From Chloroflexota bacterium (GTDB lineage Bacteria > Chloroflexota > UBA11872), in contig JAPOYR010000010.1 of assembly GCA_026706485.1 (NCBI GenBank), positions 355,846-419,845 on the forward strand: a DNA stretch of 64,000 nucleotides. The letters run 5' to 3'. Positions 55,158-64,000 of the stretch are shown here, in pieces. Each line of letters begins with the position of its first letter. Position 1 is the stretch's first letter. The translations under genes were made by a program, and so were the position numbers. Below the pieces are notes generated by a model. That model did not search any database. It was given only the letters and a program-made list of their open reading frames with translations, and had not been told where the DNA came from.

Positions 55158-56525
55158 TTAGGGTCGGCTACCGTCGGGAGAATCATCTCCTTCTCTGCCG
55201 CTACCGCTCGCTGAGTCATCCGGCCTTGCTATGGCTTCCTGAACCTCACTAGCCATACGGGCAATCTCGGCAGCCATCGGCGCATTCATAATCTGGGTGC
55301 CGACACGGGCACGCAGGCACTCTAGCTCCTCACGCTCAGCCGCAGAGAGATCTCGCCGCCTGCGTAATGATGCAAGGCGTTGGAGGGACTGTGTTGTAGA
55401 AAGATCCGTGGGCTCAGGAAGACCAAATATATGACGCAGAATCTCATCGGCAGTCCAACCGAATATATCCGACGGACTCGGCGAAACACTTATGCCGCCA
55501 GACGCGTCCTGCCGAAGCAGATGAACTTGTTGAGCCTCTAGGCCCGCGAGCATTAATGGTGAATGTGTAGAACAAAATATCTGGAGATTCGGGAAATGAT
55601 CGGTTAATGTCGGGATGATCCTCCGCTGCCAAGACGGATGTAAGTGAGCATCAATCTCATCAATGATTACCGTTCCGGGCCTAGTTGCAAGATCTTCCGG
55701 AAAATCATAGTATTCGGCATATCCGAATATGAGCTGGGCCAGGCAATGAATCACGGACATCGTTCCTTGGCTAAGGGAGTCCATCGGGAGTTCTTCGGTC
55801 AGCGTTTTCACTTTTGGATAAAGGCCCCGATTATCTTCTCCAATACCGGCAAATTCAAGAGGAAATCCCTCTGTTATATCAGATGCAATTGATATCACGC
55901 TTCCAAATACTTGCCGAATCTCCGGGCGATTGAGTCGCAGTGATGCATAATCGAGATCTATAATCTTCTGGATTAGTGTGTGATTGCTCAGCAACAACGG
56001 TGCGCTCAATAGAAGGCGTGTGCGTTTCGATAATTCAGGGTCCTCCTGTTGTTGCGCCCGGTGCAAGAAGCTCCGTAGCTCGGCGGGCGGCATGCGATGT
56101 ACTAGCGACGGCCTAGCTTGAGATATTAGTTCCAGATGCGCATCAATATGTACGTCAAGATCTCGCGCGGAACCCGGGCCAGGAGAACGAAAGTCGGTCG
56201 AATATCTTTGTCCAGGTATATAACACGTGTAGCCGATTGCCTTGTAAGCTTCGATTAGATCATCAGTGATGTCGACGGGAAATGAACCGCTAAAGTTATA
56301 GATGTTGTCGTTAGATGTCATTCTAATTTGCCACGTCGACGTGGGATCTTTCAAGGATCTCTCGGGCAGTGTGAACGGGAACACCAGGAGCTCGCCGAGA
56401 GCCCATAGGATTGTCGATTTCCCCGTATTGTTTGGGCCTGTGAGGATGTTGACCTGCCTGTCGAAAGTCAGCTCGATTTCGTCGAAGGGCCCGATGTTTG
56501 ACAGCTTTAGCTCGGTTACGGGCAT
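55158..56525 (-). CDS. ptuA: PtuA-type AAA ATPase of a Septu system (455 aa)
   Basis: Overcoming-lysogenisation-defect-like ABC/AAA ATPase: Walker A ILTGPNNTGKSTILWAL (GPNNTGKS 30-37), a signature-like SLSQGTMSVIH, Walker B TVIIDEIDAHLHPSWQ and a switch strand IFCSTHSPLMLAGL. Immediately followed by an HNH gene, the pair is a two-gene Septu (type I) system. In these systems ATP binding keeps the nuclease idle. Coordinated minus-strand operon, ptuA first. It lies between two insertion sequences, suggesting a mobilised cassette. Confidence 0.88.
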   Translation of the reverse strand: MPVTELKLSNIGPFDEIELTFDRQVNILTGPNNTGKSTILWALGELLVFPFTLPERSLKDPTSTWQIRMTSNDNIYNFSGSFPVDITDDLIEAYKAIGYTCYIPGQRYSTDFRSPGPGSARDLDVHIDAHLELISQARPSLVHRMPPAELRSFLHRAQQQEDPELSKRTRLLLSAPLLLSNHTLIQKIIDLDYASLRLNRPEIRQVFGSVISIASDITEGFPLEFAGIGEDNRGLYPKVKTLTEELPMDSLSQGTMSVIHCLAQLIFGYAEYYDFPEDLATRPGTVIIDEIDAHLHPSWQRRIIPTLTDHFPNLQIFCSTHSPLMLAGLEAQQVHLLRQDASGGISVSPSPSDIFGWTADEILRHIFGLPEPTDLSTTQSLQRLASLRRRRDLSAAEREELECLRARVGTQIMNAPMAAEIARMASEVQEAIARPDDSASGSGREGDDSPDGSRP

Positions 56526-57159
56526 CTTGATCCTCGAACCGCCTTGTCACGGAAGTGACTTGGCAGGGTAGTCGCGGTTCTTCGGTAATAGTACCATGGA
56601 CGGTCGGCCGCAGATGATTGGTGTTCGGAATCCAGTGGGCTGTGATCCTGTCGAGTCCGTCGTCAGCTTGGGATCGTCATGGAAGTTGCGCATTGGAAAG
56701 TGAAATTGATCAGGTGTGATCGACATCTACGGCACATCATTCGAGTTTTGCTTTGGTCATAGGGGATGAACGATTGATCTCGACTTTGTTACGAGAAGCG
56801 GGCGTGATTGTTAATCGATAAAGCGTTGATTGTAATGTCCTGGCTGAGGTGAGCATATTGGTGCTGAAGAGGATTGCGCTGCGCGATGTGCCGGGGTTCG
56901 ATTTGGGCGTCAATGGGCTTCTTCGAAGGGGCCGGCGGGCGCATCCAACACCTTGTATGTTCCCGGCGCCTTGAATTGTCCACGGTCATAGTGAACAGTC
57001 CGGGACAGACCGATCACGCCTTGGTTGTATGAGACCGCCACAGAGCAGGGTCGTCCCGGTCCGCACGTGGGCCCAGAGACCGAACAGTTGCCGGGGCCGT
57101 GAGCATGAGCCCGCATCGGCAAGGCAGAGCACGTGGCTAGCGTTGCCGGAGGGTACCCA
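56526..57159. other. IS110 left-end region; possible bridge-RNA locus
   Basis: The last 200 bases before the IS110 transposase are non-coding and structured. GCACGTGG occurs twice (about 57062 and 57129) as a direct repeat. In many IS110 elements a bridge RNA is encoded in such a left-end segment; here that is an inference from position only. Confidence 0.35.
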
Positions 57160-58098
<939 letters not shown>

Positions 58099-58422
58099 CC
58101 CTTCACGCTCCAACACAGTTGGTTGTGGTCAGTACAGCCAAGAAGGGCACCTCCCCCCTTGCGCTTGTCTTGATCTCCCGACTCACCGACCTCCGTACCA
58201 ATCTGCCCCGCTTTCTCCAGTACTACAACTAACGACCGGGCCCACACCGGGCGCCCTACCCAAGGCGACGCTCCCGCCCGAATTCCCGGGCCTGCCAACG
58301 TGTGGCCGCAGAGGCCGTCGACATGAGCCGCGCCCGTTGCTTGATCTCGGGAGGCGTACAGCGACCAACTTCCCGAGGCGCAGGCCGCGGAAACTGCTGC
58401 GGGCGGTCGCGGACGATTCCGG
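58099..58422. other. Intergenic region, nothing recognised
   Basis: About 320 bases to the right of the IS110 transposase; would contain its right end. No repeat or gene recognised. Confidence 0.35.
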
Positions 58423-58926
58423 CTAGCGGGTGCGTCGCGACTGGCGCGGCTGTGAGTTTCGCATCCGGCGCCTTCCATGGCCGGTGAGGCTCATGAACAC
58501 ATCGGTCACGACCATCACGACCCGTGGCCGATAGTCCCGCGAGAGGTGCGAGCGGTCCTTGCCCATCTCGCGGGCCACGGCTGCGATATTGCCCGTGGCC
58601 ACCCAACGGCGAAGGAACGTCTCATGCGCCGGGTCAAGGAGATCGCCGGCTAGTTTGACCGCCTCCTCGACCAGATCGCGCAGAGCCAGCCACTCGGCGC
58701 CAGGTCGCCAGTCGTACGTGTGCGCTGCGCGATCCTGAACAGCCGCGATCCGGCACAAGGAATTTTCCTGGAGGTCCCACGCGCTGTGCAGGTGGCGAAT
58801 CGCATGCTCCACGCGTTGCTCCCAGTCCGCCCGTGGTCGGCGTCCCGGGCCGGTCATCGGCCGATGTGCAGGCGTAGGCGCCGGCGGCCAACTGCCCGAG
58901 TTGGATGCGACGGGCTGCGTGCGCAT
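58423..58926 (-). CDS. Small HTH protein, paralogue of 47235-47675 (167 aa)
   Basis: The C-terminal half has FLRRWVATGNIAAVAREMGK then DRSHLSRDYRPRVVMVV, aligned with the gene beside the integrase. The N-terminal half is acidic-basic and helical (WEQRVEHAIRHLHSAWDL). ATG at 58924-58926 is one choice; a later start within the proline-rich lead is possible. Two paralogues beside different replication-relaxation modules suggest a family of element regulators. Confidence 0.6.
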   Translation of the reverse strand: MRTQPVASNSGSWPPAPTPAHRPMTGPGRRPRADWEQRVEHAIRHLHSAWDLQENSLCRIAAVQDRAAHTYDWRPGAEWLALRDLVEEAVKLAGDLLDPAHETFLRRWVATGNIAAVAREMGKDRSHLSRDYRPRVVMVVTDVFMSLTGHGRRRMRNSQPRQSRRTR

Positions 58927-59177
58927 CTACACGATTGAACCGCTTGGGACCTGTGATGCCGGGCGAGCATTCCGCAACCTTCGGACGACTTGAATCTTCT
59001 CTGCCGCCCCTGGCTGTGGCGCGAGATTCGCACCAGCCCAACCGGAGAACCCGATATGCGAACTCCGGCCGCCTTTCGACGGGACCTCCCGAGCAGGACC
59101 TTCGCTGACTTCTCTACATTGGCCGATCGATGGACAAGTGCAGATGGGCCAGGTGCTAGCACGAAATGCACCGGAAC
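58927..59177. other. Intergenic region, nothing recognised
   Basis: About 250 bases; unsupported frames only. Confidence 0.3.
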
Positions 59178-60098
59178 TTAGCTAGCCATCCAGTCACCGC
59201 CGGCCGGCCAATCGCGCTCAAACCGGATGCGATGCGTCACGGCGGACACGGGCGGCCACAGAATGCGCCGCAGCACGATTACGATTGTCTCGAGGCTCGG
59301 GACCGCCGATAGTCGAGAACGCCCGGCAAACGCCGTCCACTGCGCCTGCTTGGCCGCGTCCGCGCTGAACTCCGAGCGCAGGGAAATCGGTGGGTCAATG
59401 GGTAGCGGCGTGCCTCGGCTGCCGAACGTGGCCGCGAGCGCGTCCGCCAGCGACTTCCCGCAGAACGCGAAGCTCGACGCCATGACCCACAGGTCATAGA
59501 AATCCTTCATGCGGGTGTTCGCCATGCCCAGCCGCACCATGGCCTCGAACTTCTCAGCTACCACCGCCTCGTGCGGATAGGTCCGAAGCCGAGGGGCCGG
59601 GAAGTCGAGAATCGTCGGAAACTCGGCCTCGACGACGCGGGGCGTCACGACATCTCCAAATCCGACGTCAACCTGAAGGCTGATGCGCGCTCCGTCGAGG
59701 TCGGCCGTAAGCCGGACCCGGATGCCGCTTTCCGCCTGCCGCTCACGGATCGGTGCGGCTCGCACCGAGCCAGCCAGGAAACGCATCCCGTCCGGCGGGA
59801 CCTGAAGCGTGCACAAGTCTTGGAAGACCGCCTGCACCGGCGCAACGGCCGGTTCCCCGCACCCAAGCAGATCCACGTCACGCGTCGCTCGGTGGGCCGT
59901 CGACGTCCATAGTTCGAAGAGGACCGCCCCCTTGAGCACGAACTGGTCGCGGTGCCTCGAAGCTGCGAGGCGGTACAGCAGCCGCTCGTTCGCATAGCGC
60001 GTGAGCAGGTAGTTGAAGTCCTCCCGGCGTTCTCGCGCGCGATTGAGCAGGCGCTGCCGGACCGACGCGGGGACGTTCCGCGGCCGTCGGCGCCTCAA
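59178..60098 (-). CDS. abiEii: AbiEii-type nucleotidyltransferase toxin (306 aa)
   Basis: AbiEii family: QFVLKGAVLFELWT (residues about 53-66) and RATRDVDLLG (D74, D76) form the nucleotide-binding and metal site, followed by VVAEKFEAMVRLGMANTRMKDFYDLW, the characteristic second half. In type IV toxin-antitoxin pairs AbiEii is a GTP-dependent nucleotidyltransferase that halts growth, also causing abortive infection. TTG at 60096-60098, overlapping the antitoxin stop; the long upstream extension in the same frame is an artefact. All motifs intact. Confidence 0.85.
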   Translation of the reverse strand: MRRRRPRNVPASVRQRLLNRARERREDFNYLLTRYANERLLYRLAASRHRDQFVLKGAVLFELWTSTAHRATRDVDLLGCGEPAVAPVQAVFQDLCTLQVPPDGMRFLAGSVRAAPIRERQAESGIRVRLTADLDGARISLQVDVGFGDVVTPRVVEAEFPTILDFPAPRLRTYPHEAVVAEKFEAMVRLGMANTRMKDFYDLWVMASSFAFCGKSLADALAATFGSRGTPLPIDPPISLRSEFSADAAKQAQWTAFAGRSRLSAVPSLETIVIVLRRILWPPVSAVTHRIRFERDWPAGGDWMAS

Positions 60099-60697
60099 AG
60101 CATCGCTTCCATATAGGGCCGCATGACACGCCCGACACGGCAGATGTGCGCGTACCTGTCCAACTCGTCGGCGGTGCTGAGACGCTGGACCAGGCAGTCG
60201 CGCAGGGCGTCGATGGCAACGTCCACTCCCACCTTGTTCCGGAACTTGAAGCAGTCCGCCACCGTCTTGGCTGGGCTGTACACGCGGACGGGGACACCGT
60301 CGATCCGCTGCGTCTGAATCCCCGCGGTGCGCGCCAACCCCGAGAACCGCACGATCCGCAGCCCGACACCGGCCGGCTTCGGCGCCCGGTCCTTGGGGCC
60401 AATCGCCAGCCACACCTCGTGCGGCGCCTGCGTCGTGAGGCCGTGGATGCGCAGCGCTGAGAGCAGGCAAATCACCCCACGTGGCGTGCGCTTCGCCGTC
60501 TCGGCCACCGAGCGGTGTTCGCTCACCGCGGCGCCGGCCAGCGTATAGAGGCCCCGACCCACCTTCTCCAGCAGTCCCTCGCGCGCGAGTCGGCCGAGAT
60601 ACGAGCCGCGTATTCCCCGAGATTCAAGGTCTCGCGGGCGGGCCAGCCCGGCCTCCCGGACGAAGGCGAGAACCGCCCGACGGCGTTCCTGTGCCAT
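60095..60697 (-). CDS. abiEi: AbiEi-type antitoxin (200 aa)
   Basis: AbiEi family: N-terminal winged helix (RRRAVLAFVREAGLARPRDL, YLGRLAREGLLEKVGRGLYT) that represses the operon, and a C-terminal domain (SPAKTVADCFKFRNKVGVDV, LDRYAHICRVGRVMRPYME) that counters AbiEii. ATG at 60695-60697 chosen from the family start (MAQERRRAVLAF); the longer frame upstream is unsupported. Coupled to abiEii by a four-base overlap. Confidence 0.87.
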   Translation of the reverse strand: MAQERRRAVLAFVREAGLARPRDLESRGIRGSYLGRLAREGLLEKVGRGLYTLAGAAVSEHRSVAETAKRTPRGVICLLSALRIHGLTTQAPHEVWLAIGPKDRAPKPAGVGLRIVRFSGLARTAGIQTQRIDGVPVRVYSPAKTVADCFKFRNKVGVDVAIDALRDCLVQRLSTADELDRYAHICRVGRVMRPYMEAML

Positions 60698-61135
60698 GTG
60701 GAGAGTCTTGCTGATCTGTCGGTAGAAATCAATAAACACCGACATATACAAAGCACGGCTGGCGGGCCACCTGCCGTATAGAAATGTAGTTGGCGACCGG
60801 TCATGTGCGGTGCTCGACCGAAGGGCCAGCAGAATTGGCCGCTGGGCGCGATGCTGTTGACGTCGAGGTCCATTCGGCTGGCTGACTTTGGCGGCAGCCT
60901 GGTGGGCACCAGAAGGACTGCCGGGTCTGTCGAATCTGGTCCCGCATTCATGTGCCTTGATACGCACCACGAGCACCCGCCGCAAAGCCGGCCAATCTGC
61001 GCACGCGCATGGCGCCGGTCCAGCTGTCCGGCGGCGCCGCCGTTCCGCGGCGCGCCCTGTCAGGCCACGCCGCGGGCCGGCGAGTACCGCACGCGGAGCG
61101 CCGCAACCGGGTCGTCAAGGATGCAGCGCCTCCGA
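60698..61135. other. Intergenic region, nothing recognised
   Basis: About 440 GC-rich bases between AbiE and the replication-relaxation gene. Frames here are arginine/proline-rich and unsupported. Confidence 0.35.
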
Positions 61136-62032
61136 TCAGCGCGCGGAGGAACCGCTCGCCGCAGGCCCGGCATCGGCGGTATCCCCGACCGGCAGCAGCG
61201 ACTCCTCCCGGTCGGGGGCGAACATTGGTGTCCACACGGCCCCGCTCGAATTCGCCAGGAACGCCGCTTCCCACGTCACCGCAACGACGAGCCCGGCCGT
61301 CAGCACATCACGGTCAGCCCGGTCGAAGCTCCGCACCGCGTCCTCCACCTCCGCCAACATTCGCTCCACCCGTGGCCGGTGCGCAGTCACGATCCGCACC
61401 TCGGGAAACGTCGCGTACTCCCGCCTCCAACTGCCCGAGAGATAGAAATGCGCATAGCGCCGCAGCTTGAGCCCGTAGCGCCGCAACTCCGCCGTCCCCC
61501 GATCGACTTCCAGATAGATCCAGCGGCACCGGCCATCCACGGCAACCTCTGCGATGGCGTCGGGGTGCACCGTCCGCCAGCTCCGCCCCACCTGATATCG
61601 CACCCGCGCGTGCGGGTCGGCCCTCCACTCGCGCAGGGTGGCCCCGGGATCGGCCTGACAGGCCTGCCGGATCGCCAGCATGCAGCGGTTGACGGCCAGT
61701 TGGTGATTCACGTAGCGGGGCTCCAGGGCCTCGGGCCCGGCGACCGTCGGGATGTCGGCCAGCGGGATCCCGGCTAACGCCACGAGCACGTCGGCACCCG
61801 CGGCGGAGAGACCGTAGACGTAGCCGCTGCGGCCGCCCCCAGCGCCCCCATGGAGGGGCTCGGCCCGCACCACCCACCCTTTGCGATGCAACCGCTGCAG
61901 GCAGATCTCGCAGGTGCGCCGCGTGGCGGTCTCAAAGGCCAGGGCCTGGACCTGAGCGGCCGTCAGCAGGCGATGGGTGAAGAGCAGGCGCAGCACCTGG
62001 AGCTGCCGGGATCCCACACGGACGCGCATCAC
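61136..62032 (-). CDS. Replication-relaxation family protein, copy 2
   Basis: Near-identical twin of 13563-14474 in its first 160 residues (identical by eye at nucleotide level from 61551 upstream), with the same winged-helix and nuclease-like core (HPDAIAEVAVDGRCRWIYLE; note valine-alanine where copy 1 has isoleucine-aspartate). The loss of one core aspartate (EVAVD against EIDVD) may matter for catalysis. The C-terminal third is diverged but alignable. It is flanked by AbiE on the left and its own 83-bp array on the right. Confidence 0.75.
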   Translation of the reverse strand: MMRVRVGSRQLQVLRLLFTHRLLTAAQVQALAFETATRRTCEICLQRLHRKGWVVRAEPLHGGAGGGRSGYVYGLSAAGADVLVALAGIPLADIPTVAGPEALEPRYVNHQLAVNRCMLAIRQACQADPGATLREWRADPHARVRYQVGRSWRTVHPDAIAEVAVDGRCRWIYLEVDRGTAELRRYGLKLRRYAHFYLSGSWRREYATFPEVRIVTAHRPRVERMLAEVEDAVRSFDRADRDVLTAGLVVAVTWEAAFLANSSGAVWTPMFAPDREESLLPVGDTADAGPAASGSSAR

Positions 62033-62049
62033 GAGATCCGATACTGCCG

Positions 62050-62518
62050 AGGGCGTTGGGAATGGCGCAGACGCCGGATCTGCCGGGGCTTGGACCCCGC
62101 GGGAAGCGACAACGTGAGGCTTGGGGACGCCAGGGGTCGTGGGTATGGCGCAGTCGCTGGAACTGCCAGAGCTCGGACCCCACGGGAATCGGGAACTTGA
62201 GGCTTGGGGATGCCAGGGGTCGTGGGTATGGCGCAGTCGCTGGAACTGCCAGAGCTCGGACCCTGCGGGAACAGCAAGCTCGCGGCTTGGGGATGCCAGG
62301 GGTTGTGGGTATGGCGCAGTCGCCGGAACTGCGAGAGCTCGGACCTCACGGGAATTGACAGCTTGAGGATTGGGGATCCCAGGGGTCGTGGGTATGGGGC
62401 AGTCGCTGGAACTGCGAGAGCTTGGACCCTACGGGAATCGGGAGCTTGAGGATTGGGGATGCCAGGGGTCGTGGGCATGGGGTAGTCGCTGGAACTACGA
62501 GGGCTCGGATCGGCCGGG
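62050..62518. repeat. 83-bp tandem repeat array, copy 2 (about 5.7 units)
   Basis: GGGGTCGTGGGTATGG cores start at 62133, 62216, 62299, 62382 and 62465, exactly 83 apart, with a degenerate first unit at 62050. One unit fewer than copy 1; the last units differ from copy 1 (for example GGTAGTCGCTGGAACTACGA), showing turnover within the array while flanks remain the same. Confidence 0.9.
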
Positions 62519-62572
62519 AACCCGTACCCCCAGGACGAGGATCGAAGAGGACGAGGAGTGGGGGTACGGGTT
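62519..62572. repeat. Perfect 13-bp inverted repeat, copy 2
   Basis: AACCCGTACCCCC at 62519-62531 and GGGGGTACGGGTT at 62560-62572 with a 28-base loop. Same as copy 1. Confidence 0.85.
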
Positions 62573-62774
62573 AACAGTTCCACGAAGCGAAAGGTCACCA
62601 ATGCTTGACGAATGCGAAACATTGGGCCTCGTCCATCAGGTTTGGCGGGAGGCCGGTGCACGGCCCAGACGTTCGCGTCGAGCGCTCGGGCCATTCGAAA
62701 CGCCTTTCGAGCACGCTATCGAGCCACCTATCGCAACGTCATCCGATGGGTCATCCGAATGGCTGGCGCCGCGG

Positions 62775-64000
62775 TCATGCGCCCCCTCTCGGGTTGGGAT
62801 CCAGTCCGTCCAACGGCTCCGACGTGCCCACTTTGACGCCGGTCGTGGTCGAAGGCTCGGGCGGTGTGGCAGGTTTGGAATTGGCTTCCTTGGTCTTTCG
62901 GGAGGCGTCCTTAGGCGGCTCGCCGTAGCGCTCCGCCACCAGCGCCTCGATCCGCGCCCGCGGCTTGCCCACCTGCTGCCGGCACTGGTCCCGCACTCCG
63001 TCGGCCGTCACCGGGTCACCGGCGGGGATGGGCACCACCCGCGCCTCGAACGGGCGCGCCGGCCGATTGTCCACGAGCGTCGTGATCGCCATGTGATACG
63101 CCGGCAGCCCGTCGAGCTGCTGGCGGGTGAACGTCGGCACCATCTCATCGACGAAGTGCCGCACTTGTGCCCGCAGGCCTCCAAACACCACGTGCGTGCG
63201 GGTGTTGATCAGCACGCTGTCCAGGATCGGCCGCAGCCGCGGATGGCCGGGGTTCTGCGTCGCCACCGTCAGTCCCACCCCGTAGCTGCGCGAGCGCTCG
63301 AAGAACGCCGCCATGTCCCGCCCCGTGTCCAGGAACTCCTGGAACTCGTCGAACACCGCGAAGAAGGGCGGGCGCTCATCGACCGGTCGCCGCAGCACCG
63401 CCTGCCAGAACTGGGTCACCAGGATGCTGCCCAACAGCCGGGAGCCGGCCGCTCCCAGTGCGGTGTCCGCCTGGTCCAGGTTGGCCAGCACGATCTTGCG
63501 GTCGGCCAGCGCTCCGTCCCAGCCCACCGCCGAGCGCGGCTGCACCAGGATGTTGCGTACCCGCGGGTCCTGCACCAGCATCGCCATCCGCCGTAGCGCC
63601 CCGCCGAACGTCAGCTCGAACTGCCGCGTCGAGGTGCGGTCGACCTGGTTTTGCCAGTACGACCGCAGGAAGGGATCGGTCACCTGGGGCAGCAGCGTCT
63701 GCCGCCAGTCTCGGTCGAAGAACAGCCGCTCCAAGTCCAGCATGGAGGGCTTGATCTGGGGATTGGCGGCCAGGGTGCGGAAGCCGTAGGCGAAGGCCTG
63801 GGACATCGACGTGCCCCAGTGCAGGTCCTCGCCCTTCACCAGCTCCTTCATCATCGTGTAGACGGCCCCGGCCACGCGTTCGCCCTCGGCCGCATCCCGC
63901 ACGTCCAGCGGGTTGAGCGCCACCGGCCACGCGGTATCGGCGAAATCCAGCAGAATCGTGTCCTCCACGCGACCCGGGGGCACGGCCGCGACCAGCGCCT
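62775..64000 (-). CDS. VirD4/TraG- or HerA-like ATPase, copy 2, cut by window edge
   Basis: At least 408 residues; the start is beyond the right edge of the window, where the Walker A motif would lie. Visible parts: VEDTILLDFADTAWPVALNP, then FFAVFDEFQEFLDTGRD and a C terminus identical to copy 1 (15300-16703). Elsewhere the protein is almost unchanged while the DNA differs at many third positions, so both copies are under selection. Presumably preceded upstream by homologues of proteins A and B. Confidence 0.75.
   Translation of the reverse strand, partial: ALVAAVPPGRVEDTILLDFADTAWPVALNPLDVRDAAEGERVAGAVYTMMKELVKGEDLHWGTSMSQAFAYGFRTLAANPQIKPSMLDLERLFFDRDWRQTLLPQVTDPFLRSYWQNQVDRTSTRQFELTFGGALRRMAMLVQDPRVRNILVQPRSAVGWDGALADRKIVLANLDQADTALGAAGSRLLGSILVTQFWQAVLRRPVDERPPFFAVFDEFQEFLDTGRDMAAFFERSRSYGVGLTVATQNPGHPRLRPILDSVLINTRTHVVFGGLRAQVRHFVDEMVPTFTRQQLDGLPAYHMAITTLVDNRPARPFEARVVPIPAGDPVTADGVRDQCRQQVGKPRARIEALVAERYGEPPKDASRKTKEANSKPATPPEPSTTTGVKVGTSEPLDGLDPNPRGGA

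Larger units (their letters stand above)
61551..63356. repeat. Long near-identical duplicated tract, copy 2
   Basis: Partner of 13993-15881; shorter by one 83-bp unit. Same orientation, so recombination between the two would delete or duplicate the 47.5 kb between them. Confidence 0.8.

Noticed and set aside
54514..56525. Retron-associated Septu (with reverse transcriptase)
   Set aside because: No reverse transcriptase gene or msr/msd-like repeat flanks the pair.

Overview
The window is a GC-rich bacterial chromosome segment dominated by accessory DNA. No rRNA or intact tRNA gene is present. The style of the genes (DUF433/DUF5615 pairs, AbiE, HEPN-MNT, a Tat-dependent amidohydrolase lipoprotein, many GTG and TTG starts) would suit Chloroflexota or a similar environmental high-GC lineage, but no marker gene fixes the taxonomy. 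Only the amidohydrolase (49.6-51.1 kb) and a SAM methyltransferase (51.7-52.5 kb) look like ordinary chromosomal genes. Almost everything else is mobile or defensive, and visibly more AT-rich genes (the STAND ATPase, SIR2-HerA, Septu) point to repeated acquisition.

Layout. 0.9-8.2 kb: a stand-alone DUF262/DUF1524 nuclease, two small membrane proteins, a broken methyltransferase-HNH gene and a run of tiny overlapping prophage-like genes. 8.5-13.0 kb: a 1505-residue STAND ATPase with a nuclease-like N terminus, resembling Avs defence proteins. 13.6-18.4 kb: a conjugation/replication-like module (replication-relaxation protein, an 83-bp tandem array ending in a 13-bp inverted repeat, a VirD4/HerA-like ATPase and two paralogous upstream genes). 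19-21.3 kb: toxin-antitoxin genes, some decayed. 21.9-26.6 kb: a plus-strand operon of an Hsp90/MORC-type ATPase, an unknown protein and a DUF6339-like protein. 27.4-43.6 kb: a minus-strand defence array, transcribed as DUF3883 helicase, SIR2, HerA, a chimeric relic, DUF262-AlbA_2, DUF1156 methylase, DUF499 ATPase, then an exonuclease-like gene. 43.9-49.2 kb: a gene of unknown function, a second replication-relaxation gene, HEPN-MNT, a small HTH protein, and a tyrosine integrase beside a 3' fragment of tRNA-Leu. 52.8-60.7 kb: a frameshifted IS481-family element, a Septu pair (PtuA/PtuB), an IS110-family element, another small HTH gene and AbiE. 61.1-64.0 kb: a second copy of the replication-relaxation/83-bp array/ATPase module, cut by the window end.

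How it fits together. The right part of the 13-49 kb block reads as an integrated element (integrase at its edge, tRNA-Leu 3' end as attachment site) carrying a defence island. The strongest candidates for something undescribed are: (i) the DISARM-like array with a SIR2-HerA pair inserted within it, plus a fossil methylase-helicase chimera recording an earlier gene order; (ii) the Hsp90-like/unknown/DUF6339-like operon, whose last protein carries the same ~60-residue domain at both ends; (iii) the 83-bp (about eight helical turns) arrays at the heart of two paralogous modules, which share a ~1.8-kb tract that looks identical outside the array.
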